Source of the DNA: Trujillonella endophytica
Lineage (GTDB): Bacteria; Actinomycetota; Actinomycetes; Mycobacteriales; Geodermatophilaceae
Direction: 5' to 3'
Length of the DNA stretch: 64,000 bases
NCBI RefSeq assembly: GCF_019799905.1
Contig: NZ_JABGCI010000001.1
Location: 1,302,001 to 1,366,000, forward strand
The translations under genes were made by a program, and so were the position numbers. Of the stretch, positions 13,941 through 22,954 are shown one piece after another; position 1 is the first letter of the stretch; the number at the start of each line of letters is the position of its first letter. The notes under the pieces were generated by a model. That model was not told the DNA's origin. It saw only the letters and a program-made list of their open reading frames with translations, and ran no database searches.

Positions 13941-16900
13941 GTGCACCTGTCGAGCCTGACGCTCAAGGGCTTCAAGTCCTTCGCGTCCGCGACGACCCTG
14001 CGCCTGGAGCCGGGGATCACCGCCGTCGTCGGCCCCAACGGGTCGGGCAAGTCCAACGTCGTCGACGCCATCGCCTGGGTCCTCGGCGAGCAGGGCGCCA
14101 AGAGCCTGCGCGGCGGCAAGATGGAGGACGTCATCTTCGCCGGCACCGCCGGTCGCCCGCCGCTGGGCCGGGCCGAGGTGACGCTGACGATCGACAACGC
14201 CGACGGCGCCCTGCCGATCGACTACACCGAGGTGTCGATCACCCGCCGCATGTACCGCTCCGGCGAGAGCGAGTACGAGATCAACGGCGACAAGGTCCGC
14301 CTGCTCGACGTGCAGGAGCTGCTGAGCGACTCCGGCATCGGCCGCGAGCAGCACGTCATCGTCGGCCAGGGACAGCTCGACGCCGTCCTCTCCGGCCGCC
14401 CGGAGGACCGGCGGGCCTTCATCGAGGAGGCGGCCGGCGTCCTCAAGCACCGCCGGCGCAAGGAGAAGGCGCTGCGCAAGCTCGACGCGATGCAGGCCAA
14501 CCTCGACCGCCTCGGGGACCTGACCGCGGAGCTGCGCCGCCAGCTCAAGCCGCTGGGCCGGCAGGCCGAGGTCGCCCGCCGCGCCGCCGGCGTCCAGGCC
14601 GACCTGCGCGACGCCCGCCTGCGCCTGCTCGCCGACGACCTCGTCCGGCTCCGCGACGCCCTGGACAAGGACGTCGCGGACGAGACCGCCGCGCGCGAGC
14701 GCCGCGCCGTCGTCGAGAGGGAGCTGGCCGCGGTCGCCGCCCGCGAGGCGGCGCTGGAGGCCGGCCTGGCGGCCAACGCGCCGCTGCTCGGCAGCGCGCA
14801 GGACACCTGGTACCGGCTCTCGGCGCTCACCGAGCGGTTCCGGGCGGTCGCCTCGCTCGCCGGCGAGCGGCACCGGCACCTGTCCGCGCCGCTGGCGGTG
14901 GCGACCGGCGGCCGCGACCCCGACCAGCTGCAGGCCGAGGCGGACCGGATCGCCGCCACCGAGGCCGAGCTCGCCGAGGGCCTGACGGCCGAGCGCGGCC
15001 GGCTGGCCACGGCGGTCGCCACCCGGGCGGAGCTGGAGCAGGCCCTCGCCGCCGCCGAGAAGGCGTGGGTCGCGGCCAGCCGGGCGCTGGCCGACCGCCG
15101 CGAGGGGCTGGCCCGGCTGTCGGGCCAGGTCGCCGCGGCGCGCTCCCGGGTGACGGCCGGGCAGGCCGAGACCGACCGGCTCGCCGCCGCGGCCGGCGAG
15201 GCCGCCCAGCGGGCCGGGTCCGCCGCCGACCGGCTGGCCGAGCGCCGCGACGCGCTCACCGAGCAGGAGGACGGCGACAGCGCGCTGGTCACCGCCCACT
15301 CCGACGCCGTCGCCGCGCACGCCGAGGCCGCGCGCCGGGTCACCGAGCTGACCGCCGCCGAGCGGGCGGCCGAGCGGGACCGGGCCGGCGCCCAGGCCCG
15401 CCGCGACGCCCTCGCCTCCGGGCTGGCCCCCGCCGACGGTGCGGCGGCCGTGCTCGCGGCCGGCCTGCCCGGCGTCCTCGGGCCGCTGGCCGACCGGCTC
15501 ACCGTCGTCCCCGGTGCGGAGACGGCGCTGGCCACCGCGCTGGCGGGCATGGCCGACGCCGTCGTCGTGACCGGCGTGGCCGAGGCGGCCGCCGTGCTGG
15601 CCCACCTCGAGGAGGTCGCCGGTGGCCGGGCCGCCCTCCTGGTCACCGCCGGCCTGCCGCCGCTGCCGCGCGAGGGCTGGCCGGAGCTCGCCGACGGCGC
15701 ACGCTGGGCCCGGGACCTCGTCGAGGCGCCCCCCGAGCTCGCCCCGGCGCTGGCCCGGGCGCTGGACCGCGTCGCCGTGGTCCCCACCCTGGAGGCCGCG
15801 ACCGCACTGGTCACCACCCACCCGCGCGTGCGGGCCGTCACCGACGGCGGCGACCTCGTCGGCGCCGACTGGGCGGCGGGTGGCCAGGCCGACGCACCCA
15901 CCGGCCTGGAGGTCCGGGCGCGGGTCGACGAGGCCGGCCGCGCGCTGGCGGCGGCGGCCGCCCGGGCCGCGACGCTGGCCGAGGAGCTCGCCGCCGCCCG
16001 CGACACCGCCCGGCAGCGCTCCGCGGAGGTGGAGACGGCGCTGGCCGCCCGCCAGGCCGCCGACCGCAGCCGCTCGGCGGTCGCCACCGAGCTGGCCGAG
16101 CTCGGCGCCGCCGCACGGTCCGCCGCCGCGGAGGCCGAGCGCTCGGCGGCCGCGCGGGTGCGGGCGGAGCAGGCGCTGGAGCAGGCGGAGGCGGCGCTGA
16201 CCGGCCTCGAGGAGCGGCTGGCCGCCGCGGAGGCCGTGCCGCTGGAGGACGAGCCGTCGTCGGAGGAGCGCGATCGGCTGCGGCTCGAGGTCGCCGCAGC
16301 GGGGCGCGCCGAGACCGAGGCCCGGCTCGCGGTGCGCACCGCCGAGGAGCGCGCCCGCGCGCTGTCCGGCCGGGCCGACTCCCTCCGCCGCCAGGCCCGG
16401 CAGGAGCGCGCCGCCCGCGAGCGCGCCGCCGCCGCGGCGGCCGCCCGGGAGCGCGGCGCCGCCGTCGCCGGCCGGGTGCGGACCGACGCCGAGGTGGCGC
16501 TCACCGCGCTGGCCGGGTCGCTGTCCCGCGCGGCCGCCGAGCGGGACGAGCTGGCCCGCCGGCGCAGCGCCGCCGAGGCCGAGCTGCTGGAGGCGCGCAG
16601 CCGGGTGCGGGCGGCGACCGCGGAGCTGGAGCGGCTCACCGACGAGGTGCACCGCGACGAGGTCGCCCGCACCGAGCAGCGGTACCGGATCGAGGCCCTG
16701 GAGGCCCGCGCGGCCGAGGAGTACGGCGTCGACCTGCCGACCCTGGTCGGCGAGTACGGGCCGGCCGCGCTCGTGCCGCCGTCCCCGGCGCAGGAGGCCG
16801 CCGCCCGCGCGGCGGGGGAGCCCGAGCCCGAGCCGGTGCCCTACGAGCGCGCCGCCCAGGAGCGGCGGGCCGCCCGCGCCGAGCGCGACCTCGCGACGCT

Positions 16901-17507
16901 GGGCAAGGTCAACCCGCTGGCGCTGGAGGAGTTCGCGGCTCTGGAGGAGCGGCACACCTTCCTGGCCACGCAGCTCGAGGACCTCAAGAACACCCGCCGC
17001 GACCTGCTCACCGTCGTGCGCGAGGTCGACGGCCGGATCCACGACGTCTTCGCGGCCGCCTTCGCCGACGTGCAGCGGGAGTTCGAGCAGGTCTTCGCCG
17101 TCCTCTTCCCCGGCGGGCAGGGGCGGCTGACGCTCACCGAGCCCGAGGACATGCTGACCACGGGCATCGAGATCGAGGCGCGGCCGCCGGGCAAGAAGGT
17201 CAAGCGGCTGTCGCTGCTGTCCGGGGGCGAGCGGTCCCTGACCGCGGTGGCGCTGCTCGTGGCGATCTTCCGGGCCCGGCCCTCGCCGTTCTACGTGCTC
17301 GACGAGGTGGAGGCCGCGCTGGACGACGTCAACCTCGGCCGGCTGCTCACGCTCGTCGAGCAGCTGCGGGCGACGTCCCAGCTGATCGTCATCACCCACC
17401 AGAAGCGGACGATGGAGATCGCCGACGCCCTCTACGGCGTGAGCATGCGCGGCGACGGCATCACCGGCGTCATCAGCCAGCGCCTCCGCGAGGCCGAACC
17501 CGCCTAG
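13941..17507 (+). CDS. smc: Chromosome partition protein SMC
   Basis: SMC is the ATPase of the condensin that compacts and segregates the chromosome with ScpA and ScpB. The 1188-residue protein has Walker A GPNGSGKSN at about 31-39 and QGQLDAVLSGRPEDRR after it, two long coiled-coil arms rich in Ala, Glu and Arg, a hinge at about 490-650 (GVLGPLADRLTVVPGAE), the signature LLSGGERSL near 1092-1100, and Walker B FYVLDEVEAALDD near 1116-1128. GTG start at 13941, placed by the -10 box and by the conserved MHLSSLTLKGFKSFA. ftsY, usually the next gene, is displaced here by two hydrolase genes. Confidence 0.98.
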   Translation: MHLSSLTLKGFKSFASATTLRLEPGITAVVGPNGSGKSNVVDAIAWVLGEQGAKSLRGGKMEDVIFAGTAGRPPLGRAEVTLTIDNADGALPIDYTEVSITRRMYRSGESEYEINGDKVRLLDVQELLSDSGIGREQHVIVGQGQLDAVLSGRPEDRRAFIEEAAGVLKHRRRKEKALRKLDAMQANLDRLGDLTAELRRQLKPLGRQAEVARRAAGVQADLRDARLRLLADDLVRLRDALDKDVADETAARERRAVVERELAAVAAREAALEAGLAANAPLLGSAQDTWYRLSALTERFRAVASLAGERHRHLSAPLAVATGGRDPDQLQAEADRIAATEAELAEGLTAERGRLATAVATRAELEQALAAAEKAWVAASRALADRREGLARLSGQVAAARSRVTAGQAETDRLAAAAGEAAQRAGSAADRLAERRDALTEQEDGDSALVTAHSDAVAAHAEAARRVTELTAAERAAERDRAGAQARRDALASGLAPADGAAAVLAAGLPGVLGPLADRLTVVPGAETALATALAGMADAVVVTGVAEAAAVLAHLEEVAGGRAALLVTAGLPPLPREGWPELADGARWARDLVEAPPELAPALARALDRVAVVPTLEAATALVTTHPRVRAVTDGGDLVGADWAAGGQADAPTGLEVRARVDEAGRALAAAAARAATLAEELAAARDTARQRSAEVETALAARQAADRSRSAVATELAELGAAARSAAAEAERSAAARVRAEQALEQAEAALTGLEERLAAAEAVPLEDEPSSEERDRLRLEVAAAGRAETEARLAVRTAEERARALSGRADSLRRQARQERAARERAAAAAAARERGAAVAGRVRTDAEVALTALAGSLSRAAAERDELARRRSAAEAELLEARSRVRAATAELERLTDEVHRDEVARTEQRYRIEALEARAAEEYGVDLPTLVGEYGPAALVPPSPAQEAAARAAGEPEPEPVPYERAAQERRAARAERDLATLGKVNPLALEEFAALEERHTFLATQLEDLKNTRRDLLTVVREVDGRIHDVFAAAFADVQREFEQVFAVLFPGGQGRLTLTEPEDMLTTGIEIEARPPGKKVKRLSLLSGGERSLTAVALLVAIFRARPSPFYVLDEVEAALDDVNLGRLLTLVEQLRATSQLIVITHQKRTMEIADALYGVSMRGDGITGVISQRLREAEPA

Positions 17508-17508
17508 C

Positions 17509-17566
17509 GGCTCCCTCGCAGGGTCCCGCCGCGAGCTCGCGAGTGGTGGGGGCGAGGGGGTCCTTC
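17509..17566 (-). repeat. Dispersed stop-adjacent palindromic element, copy 2
   Basis: On the minus strand it begins GAAGGACCCCCTCGC, immediately behind the stop of the minus-strand hydrolase, and contains TCGCGAGCTCGCGG in its centre. The arms are CCCCCTCGC and GCGAGGGAG. It fills the whole space between the 3' ends of smc and the hydrolase and could end both transcripts. Confidence 0.85.
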
Positions 17567-17567
17567 A

Positions 17568-18395
17568 TCACACGCCCGAGGGGACGAGGAGGTCGACCAC
17601 GAGCGGTAGGTGGTCCGAGGCGCCTTCGGCGTCGAGCACCCGCGCCGCGACGACGCCGACCCCGCCGGACACCCACACCTGGTCGATCCGCCGCCGCGGG
17701 GCACCGGCCGGGTGGGTGAGCCCCTGACCACTGGTCCAGAACCGCCAGCCCGCGCGGTCCTCCTTCGCGTCGGCCAGCTCCCACGCGTCGGTGAAGCGGC
17801 CGTGCAGCGGTTCCAGCTCGGCGGCGTCGGGGCCGGCGTTGAAGTCGCCGACCAGCACGCCCGTGCCCATCTCGTCGCTCTGCAGCGCGGCCAGCGCCGC
17901 GACCTGCTCGGCCCGCTCGGCCGGCGAGCTCGTGGTCAGGTGCGTGGCGGTGACCCACAGGGTGCCGCCGTCCAGCTCGACCATGGTCTGCAGGGCGCTG
18001 CGCGGCTCTCCGCTGCCGGGCAGGCGGTGCACGTCGCTGACGAGCACCGGCAGCCGGGAGAGCAGCGCGTTGCCGTACTGGCGCCGGTCCCCGCCGTCGC
18101 GGCGCGGCTCGTCGATCGCCGGTCCCCACGCCAGTTGCATGTCCAGGGCGCGGGAGAGCAGCAGCGCCTGGTCGACGTCCTCGCTGCGCGGGCCGAACCG
18201 GCGGTCGACCTCCTGCAGGCAGATCAGGTCGGCCTCGGCCGCGGCGAGCACCGTGGCCAGGCGGGCGAGGTCGTGCCGGTCGTCGGTGCCCACGCCGTGG
18301 TGGGTGTTGAAGGTGACGAGGCGGACGGGGATCGGCGGCTGGTCGGGTCCGGGTGCGGGGCGGGGGCCGGGGGAGTCGGTCGCTGCGTCGCTCAC
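17568..18395 (-). CDS. Endonuclease/exonuclease/phosphatase-fold hydrolase
   Basis: This is a 275-residue protein of the endonuclease/exonuclease/phosphatase superfamily, metal-dependent phosphodiesterases. Conserved pieces are VTFNTHHGVG (Asn30), LICLQEVDRR (Glu62), TATHLTT, GDFNAGPDA near 182, and the closing SDHLPLVVDL near 262. No signal peptide or membrane segment is seen, so it is probably cytoplasmic, with a Pro-rich N-terminal 22 residues. Substrate unknown: DNA, inositol phosphates or phospholipids are all possible in this family. It is downstream of and co-oriented with the PhoD-like gene by four bases, suggesting a phosphate-ester operon. Start GTG at 18395. Confidence 0.85.
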   Translation of the reverse strand: MSDAATDSPGPRPAPGPDQPPIPVRLVTFNTHHGVGTDDRHDLARLATVLAAAEADLICLQEVDRRFGPRSEDVDQALLLSRALDMQLAWGPAIDEPRRDGGDRRQYGNALLSRLPVLVSDVHRLPGSGEPRSALQTMVELDGGTLWVTATHLTTSSPAERAEQVAALAALQSDEMGTGVLVGDFNAGPDAAELEPLHGRFTDAWELADAKEDRAGWRFWTSGQGLTHPAGAPRRRIDQVWVSGGVGVVAARVLDAEGASDHLPLVVDLLVPSGV

Positions 18396-18399
18396 GTGG

Positions 18400-20094
18400 T
18401 CAGCCTGGCACCTCCGCGGGCACCGGGTCGGTCAGCGACAGGTCCAGCACCTGCTCGAGGCCCTCGTGGCGGCGGTCGCTCCGGTCGGTGATCAGCAGCC
18501 GGAACCGCGCGTCGGGCCCGTCCAGCACGAGCTCGCCGATCTGGTTGCCGAAGAACGGTCCGGCCCCCTTGGTCCAGGCCAGCGGCGAGGGCTCGACGCG
18601 GGCGAGGCGGGCCAGCCGTGTCGTGAACCGCTGCGCCCACCGGCTCCAGCCCAGTCGGAAGCCGACCTCGATGGGGTGCGGGGCGGCGTTGTGCAGCGGC
18701 GAGACGGTCAGCTGGTGCACCCGGGAGGTGAGGCCGCCGGGCTCGGTCAGTTCGGCCGCGTAGGCGTGGTGGACGTCGCCGGAGAGCACGAGCACCGTGG
18801 CCGGCGCCGGGCCGGCCTCGCCGCGGGCCAGCGACGTGACCGCCCGGCCCAGCCGCTCGAAGGAGTGCCCGAACGCGGCCCAGTGCTCCAGGTCGGCGGC
18901 CTGCCGCAGTTTCTCCGCCAGCCGGCCCAGCAGCCGGCCCTCGTGCCGGACGTTGAGCGTCTCGTTCCAGCGCTCGATCTGGTGGATGGCGTGGGGCAGG
19001 AGCCAGGGCAGGGACGTGCCGAGGACGACGTGGTCGACGCCGTCGTCGACCGCCTGGCGCATCGCCGCCTCCACCCACTCGAACTCGGCGTCGTCGACCA
19101 TCCGCCGCGCCCGCTCGTCCAGGACGCGGCCGGCCCGGCTGTCGACCATGAGCAGCCGCACGTCGCCCCAGTGCCGGACGTAGCTCCAGCGGATCGACCC
19201 CGGGTCGGCGTCGGCCCCGACCGCCATCTCGCGCAGCAGGGGCTCCAGGTCGGCGTCGTCACCGGCGTCCGTGCGCTCCCGGATCGCCTGCCAGACGGTG
19301 TTCGCCGACAGCTCGTTCGGGCTGAGGTTGCCCAGGTGCTGGTAGATCCAGTAGCTGGCGAGCCCGCCGGCGATCCGGTCGGCCCACCAGTCGGTGGCCG
19401 TGACCTCGCGCCGCCAGGCGCCCGAGGTGTTCCAGTCGTCGATCATCTCGTGGTCGTCGAAGACCATCGACGACGGGATGGTCGACAGCAGCCAGCGCAC
19501 CTGCGGGTCGGTCCAGGACTCGGCGTACAGCCGGGTGTACTCCTCGAAGTCGGCGACCTGGCCGTCGTCGCCGACCTGCGCGCCGCGGCGCAGGGACAGC
19601 CACGAGCGCGTCGACGTCGTCAGCTCGTCGGCGTAGACCTGGTCGCCGAGGAACACCAGGGCGTCGGGCCACTGGTCCTCGGGCAGCTCCGCGACGCGGG
19701 TGGCGTAGGCGTCGAGGGCGTCGGGCGGGATCCCCTCGGTCAGGCCGACGGTGCTCGGCGTGGCGTACCGGCAGGAGCCGAACGCGATCGTGAAGGGGCC
19801 GGGACCGCCGGGGGTGCGGATGCGGCTCGCCGGGAAGGACGACACCGCGTCCGGCCAGACGCGCCGCCCGTCCAGGGCGACCTCGTAGACCGTGCTGCTG
19901 CCCGGCTCGAGGCCCTCGACCACGACCAGCGCGTAGTGGTGCCCGCCCACGCAGAAGGTGCGGGCGCGCCGGCCCAGCACCTCCACCTCGCAGGCACGGT
20001 CGGTCTCCACCCACACGGTCGCCGACACGGGGTCGACGTGCCGCAGCAGCGGGCCGATCAGGAGGGCCGGGGTGCTCCCGGTGGACAGCGCCAT
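18400..20094 (-). CDS. PhoD-like alkaline phosphatase (metallophosphoesterase)
   Basis: This is a 564-residue PhoD-like phosphatase, a family of phosphodiesterases and phosphatases that use iron and calcium. IAFGSCRYATPS near residue 101 has the family Cys, VFLGDQVYADE near 146-156 and VFDDHEMIDDWNTSG near 210-224 hold metal ligands, and VLSGDVHHAYAAEL near 432-445 holds the late His ligands. Start is ATG at 20094 (MALSTGSTPALLIGPLLRHV). No secretion signal is visible: classical PhoD is exported by the Tat path, so this one may be cytoplasmic. It forms a pair with the hydrolase downstream and is divergent from ftsY. The pair is inserted between smc and ftsY, which are adjacent in mycobacteria. 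Confidence 0.88.
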   Translation of the reverse strand: MALSTGSTPALLIGPLLRHVDPVSATVWVETDRACEVEVLGRRARTFCVGGHHYALVVVEGLEPGSSTVYEVALDGRRVWPDAVSSFPASRIRTPGGPGPFTIAFGSCRYATPSTVGLTEGIPPDALDAYATRVAELPEDQWPDALVFLGDQVYADELTTSTRSWLSLRRGAQVGDDGQVADFEEYTRLYAESWTDPQVRWLLSTIPSSMVFDDHEMIDDWNTSGAWRREVTATDWWADRIAGGLASYWIYQHLGNLSPNELSANTVWQAIRERTDAGDDADLEPLLREMAVGADADPGSIRWSYVRHWGDVRLLMVDSRAGRVLDERARRMVDDAEFEWVEAAMRQAVDDGVDHVVLGTSLPWLLPHAIHQIERWNETLNVRHEGRLLGRLAEKLRQAADLEHWAAFGHSFERLGRAVTSLARGEAGPAPATVLVLSGDVHHAYAAELTEPGGLTSRVHQLTVSPLHNAAPHPIEVGFRLGWSRWAQRFTTRLARLARVEPSPLAWTKGAGPFFGNQIGELVLDGPDARFRLLITDRSDRRHEGLEQVLDLSLTDPVPAEVPG

Positions 20095-20155
20095 GCGCGC
20101 CAGCCTCCCACTCCGGACCTGGTGGCGGGGTCGGTGCGGCCTGGGGCTCTCCTGG

Positions 20156-20161
20156 GAGACT
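20156..20161 (+). promoter_or_regulatory. Probable -10 box of ftsY (GAGACT)
   Basis: GAGACT ends six bases before the ATG of ftsY, with no ribosome-binding site between, so the transcript is probably leaderless. The same spacing is seen for several other genes here. Confidence 0.45.
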
Positions 20162-20167
20162 GACGGC

Positions 20168-21382
20168 ATGGAGTTCGTGCTGATCGCGATCGCGATCCTC
20201 GTCGTGGCCCTGCTGGTGGGCGCGAGCCTGCTGGTGAGCCGAGGCCGGCGGACCCTGCGCCTGGACGACGACGTGGCGACGGGCACCACGACCACCCGGC
20301 CGCGTCCCCCGCAGGCCCCGTCGACCGAGCCCGCCACGCAGGCCGGGGCCACGGCGAGCGGCCAGGGCACCACCGCCGCCGAGGAGACCCGCCCCGACGT
20401 CCCCGTCGACCTGCCGCCGGCCGAGCCGGAGCCGGGGCTGCTCTTCGAGACCCCGCCGCCCTCGGCCGGCCGCCTGGTGCGGCTGCGCTCCCGGCTGGCC
20501 CGCTCGCAGTCCTCGCTGGGCCGCGGCCTGCTCACCGTGCTCGCGCGCGAGAAGCTCACCGAGGACGACTGGGAGGAGATCGAGGAGACCCTCCTGGCCG
20601 CCGACGTCGGCATCGGGGCCACCACGCAGATCGTCGACCGGCTGCGCACCCAGTCGATGGTGCTGGCCACCTCCTCCGGGACCGACCTGCGCGCCCTGCT
20701 GGTGCGCGAGCTGACCGCCGTCCTCGGGCCCGACCTGGACCGCTCCCTGGGCGTGCAGCGGCACGAGGGGCGTCCCGGCGTCGTCCTCGTGGTCGGCGTC
20801 AACGGCGCCGGCAAGACGACGACGGTCGGCAAGATCGCCCGCGTGCTGGTCGGCGACGGCCGCAGCGTCGTCCTCGGGGCGGCCGACACGTTCCGCGCCG
20901 CCGCGGCCGACCAGCTGGAGACCTGGGGCGAGCGGGTCGGGGTGCTCACCGTGCGCGGCCGGGAGGGCGCCGACCCCGCCTCGGTCGCGTTCGAGGCGGT
21001 GCGCACCGGCGTGGAGGCGGAGGTCGACACCGTCGTCGTCGACACCGCCGGGCGGCTGCACACCAAGTCCGGGCTGATGGACGAGCTCGGCAAGATCAAG
21101 CGGGTCGTGGAGAAGCAGGCACCGGTCACCGAGGTGCTGCTGGTCCTCGACGCGACGACCGGGCAGAACGGCGTCGTCCAGGCGCGGGTGTTCACCTCGG
21201 CGGTCGAGGTCACCGGCGTCGTCCTCACCAAGCTCGACGGCACCGCCAAGGGCGGCATCGTCGTCTCGGTGCAGCGCGAGCTCGGCATCCCGGTGAAGCT
21301 CGTCGGCCTGGGGGAGGGCGCCGACGACTTGGCGCCGTTCGAGCCGGAGGCGTTCGCCGAGGCGCTCGTCGGCGGCGAGTGA
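20168..21382 (+). CDS. ftsY: Signal recognition particle receptor FtsY
   Basis: FtsY is the membrane receptor for signal recognition particle (Ffh, also in this window), passing ribosomes to the Sec channel. The 404-residue protein has an N-terminal membrane anchor (FVLIAIAILVVALLVGASLL), a flexible Thr/Pro-rich linker to about residue 95, the NG domain with G1 VGVNGAGKTTTVGKIA near 207-222, DTFRAAAADQLETWG, G3 VDTAGRLHTKSG near 290-301, and TKLDGTAKGG near 354-363. An N-terminal membrane segment is usual for the actinobacterial form. ATG start at 20168. It is followed by a terminator shared with cbiO. Confidence 0.97.
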   Translation: MEFVLIAIAILVVALLVGASLLVSRGRRTLRLDDDVATGTTTTRPRPPQAPSTEPATQAGATASGQGTTAAEETRPDVPVDLPPAEPEPGLLFETPPPSAGRLVRLRSRLARSQSSLGRGLLTVLAREKLTEDDWEEIEETLLAADVGIGATTQIVDRLRTQSMVLATSSGTDLRALLVRELTAVLGPDLDRSLGVQRHEGRPGVVLVVGVNGAGKTTTVGKIARVLVGDGRSVVLGAADTFRAAAADQLETWGERVGVLTVRGREGADPASVAFEAVRTGVEAEVDTVVVDTAGRLHTKSGLMDELGKIKRVVEKQAPVTEVLLVLDATTGQNGVVQARVFTSAVEVTGVVLTKLDGTAKGGIVVSVQRELGIPVKLVGLGEGADDLAPFEPEAFAEALVGGE

Positions 21383-21390
21383 GCGGAGGA

Positions 21391-21417
21391 GATCCGTCGG
21401 CGTGACGCCGACGGATC
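21391..21417. terminator. Bidirectional terminator between ftsY and cbiO
   Basis: The stem GATCCGTCGGCG with CGCCGACGGATC is a perfect 12-base inverted repeat around TGA, between converging genes. Confidence 0.85.
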
Positions 21418-21425
21418 CTCTCCGG

Positions 21426-22175
21426 CTAGGGCACGCGCGTGGGGTCGAAGCCGTAGGGCAGCTCGAGGCGGTGCCGGGCGAGCAGGTCGGCGTCGGCCAG
21501 CAGCTCGCGGGTCGGCCCGTCGGCGACCACCACGCCGCCGTCCAGCACGACCGAGCGCGGGCACAGCTGCAGGGCGTAGGGCAGGTCGTGGGTGACCATC
21601 AGCATCGTCACCGGCAGCGCCTGGAGGACCTCGGCCAGCTCGCGCCGGCCGGCCGGGTCCAGGTTGGACGACGGCTCGTCGAGGACGAGCACCTCCGGGT
21701 GCATCGACAGCACCGTGGCGACGGCGACGCGGCGGCGCTGGCCGAACGACAGGTGGTGCGGCGGGCGCTCGGCGACCCCGGCCATGCCGACCTGGTCCAG
21801 CGCCGCGGCGACCCGCGCCGACACCTCGTCCTCGGGCAGGCCGAGGTTGCGGGGGCCGAACGCCACGTCCTCGCCGACGGTGGGCATGAACAGCTGGTCG
21901 TCGGGGTCCTGGAAGACGACGCCCACCCGGCGCCGCACCTCCTGCAGCGTCCGCTTCTCCACCGGCAGCCCGCCGACGGCGACCCGGCCGCGGCCACCGC
22001 GGAGCACCCCGTTGAGGTGCAGCACCAGCGTGGTCTTGCCGGCGCCGTTCGGCCCGAGCAGCGCCACCCGCTCGCCGGGGTCGATCCGCAGGTCCACGCC
22101 GAACAGCGCCTGGTGCCCGTCCGGATAGGCGAAGGCCACGTCCTCCACGAGCAGGGAGGGGACGGCGGCGCTCAC
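21426..22175 (-). CDS. cbiO: Cobalt/nickel ECF transporter ATPase
   Basis: This is the 249-residue ATP-binding subunit that powers the CbiMNQO uptake system. Walker A GPNGAGKTTL lies near residues 38-47, the Q-loop VGVVFQDPDDQLFMPTV after it, the signature LSFGQRRRVAVA near 139-150, Walker B VLVLDEPSSNLDP near 157-169, and the switch His in VTHDLPYAL. It begins MSAAVPSLLVEDVAFAYPDG. The GTG start overlaps the CbiQ stop, and it is the last gene of the minus-strand operon. Whether nickel or cobalt is carried cannot be decided from this subunit. Confidence 0.95.
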   Translation of the reverse strand: MSAAVPSLLVEDVAFAYPDGHQALFGVDLRIDPGERVALLGPNGAGKTTLVLHLNGVLRGGRGRVAVGGLPVEKRTLQEVRRRVGVVFQDPDDQLFMPTVGEDVAFGPRNLGLPEDEVSARVAAALDQVGMAGVAERPPHHLSFGQRRRVAVATVLSMHPEVLVLDEPSSNLDPAGRRELAEVLQALPVTMLMVTHDLPYALQLCPRSVVLDGGVVVADGPTRELLADADLLARHRLELPYGFDPTRVP

Positions 22176-22954
22176 CCGACCAGCATCCCCGCCCCGAGCA
22201 CGGCGGCGGCGGCCAGGGGCAGGCTCAGCCCGACGGCCCACTGGCCCGGGCGCACCGCGGTGGCGGGGGCGCCGACCAGCCGGCCGCTGTACCCGCGGGA
22301 CAGCATCGCCAGGTGCACCCGCTCGCCGCGCTCGTAGGAGCGGACGAACAGCGACGCGGCCGCCGGGCCCAGCACCCGGAGCGCGCCGAGGTGCCGGGCG
22401 CGGAAGCCGCGGGACTCGCGGGCCACCCGCATCCGCCGCAGCTCGCCGGAGACGACGTCGGCGTAGCGGATCATGAACGACAGGATCTGCACGAGGGCGG
22501 CGGGCAGCCGCAGCCGCTCCAGCCCGCGCAGCAGCTCCCGGGCCTCGGTGGTCGCGGCGAGCACGGTGGCGGCGAGCACCGACAGCGTCGCCTTGGCGAG
22601 CAGCCCGCCGCCGGCGGCCAGCCCGCTCTCGGACAGCGACAGCCCGGCGACCTCGACCCGCGGACCGCGGGAGACGACCGGCAGCAGCAGCGCGAAGACG
22701 ACGAAGGGCAGCTCCACCGCCAGGCCGCGGGCGAGCCGGCGCGGGGTCAGGCCGGCGACGGCCGCGACCGAGAGCACGAGGGCGAGGAAGCCGGCGTAGG
22801 CCGCCCACGCCCACCCGGCGTGCACCGGCGTCGCGACGACGACGAGGGCGAACGCCATGACGGCGACCAGCTTCACCTGCGGCGCCAGCCGGTGGACGAC
22901 GCTGGATCCCGGGACGTAGGCGGCGCCCAGGGCCCCGCCGTGCCCCGCTCCCAC
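22172..22954 (-). CDS. cbiQ: Cobalt/nickel ECF transporter T component
   Basis: This 260-residue membrane protein is the transmembrane coupling subunit of the ECF transporter. It has five or so membrane segments (for example VKLVAVMAFALVVVATPVHA and AAYAGFLALVLSVAAVAG). The cytoplasmic helices carry the family's Ala-Arg-Gly motif as MRVARESRGFR, which touches the ATPase, and a second MLSRGYSG. The start GTG at 22954 is next to the stop of the upstream gene. It works with CbiM and CbiO. Confidence 0.93.
   Translation of the reverse strand: MGAGHGGALGAAYVPGSSVVHRLAPQVKLVAVMAFALVVVATPVHAGWAWAAYAGFLALVLSVAAVAGLTPRRLARGLAVELPFVVFALLLPVVSRGPRVEVAGLSLSESGLAAGGGLLAKATLSVLAATVLAATTEARELLRGLERLRLPAALVQILSFMIRYADVVSGELRRMRVARESRGFRARHLGALRVLGPAAASLFVRSYERGERVHLAMLSRGYSGRLVGAPATAVRPGQWAVGLSLPLAAAAVLGAGMLVG

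Noticed and set aside
13662-17399. Minus-strand open frame of about 1245 codons opposite smc
   Set aside because: It is the mirror of the third-position GC bias of smc and has no domain or ribosome site.
20095-21564. Minus-strand extension of the PhoD-like gene through ftsY, to over 1000 codons
   Set aside because: Only residues from the ATG at 20094 match the family; the extension is antisense to ftsY.
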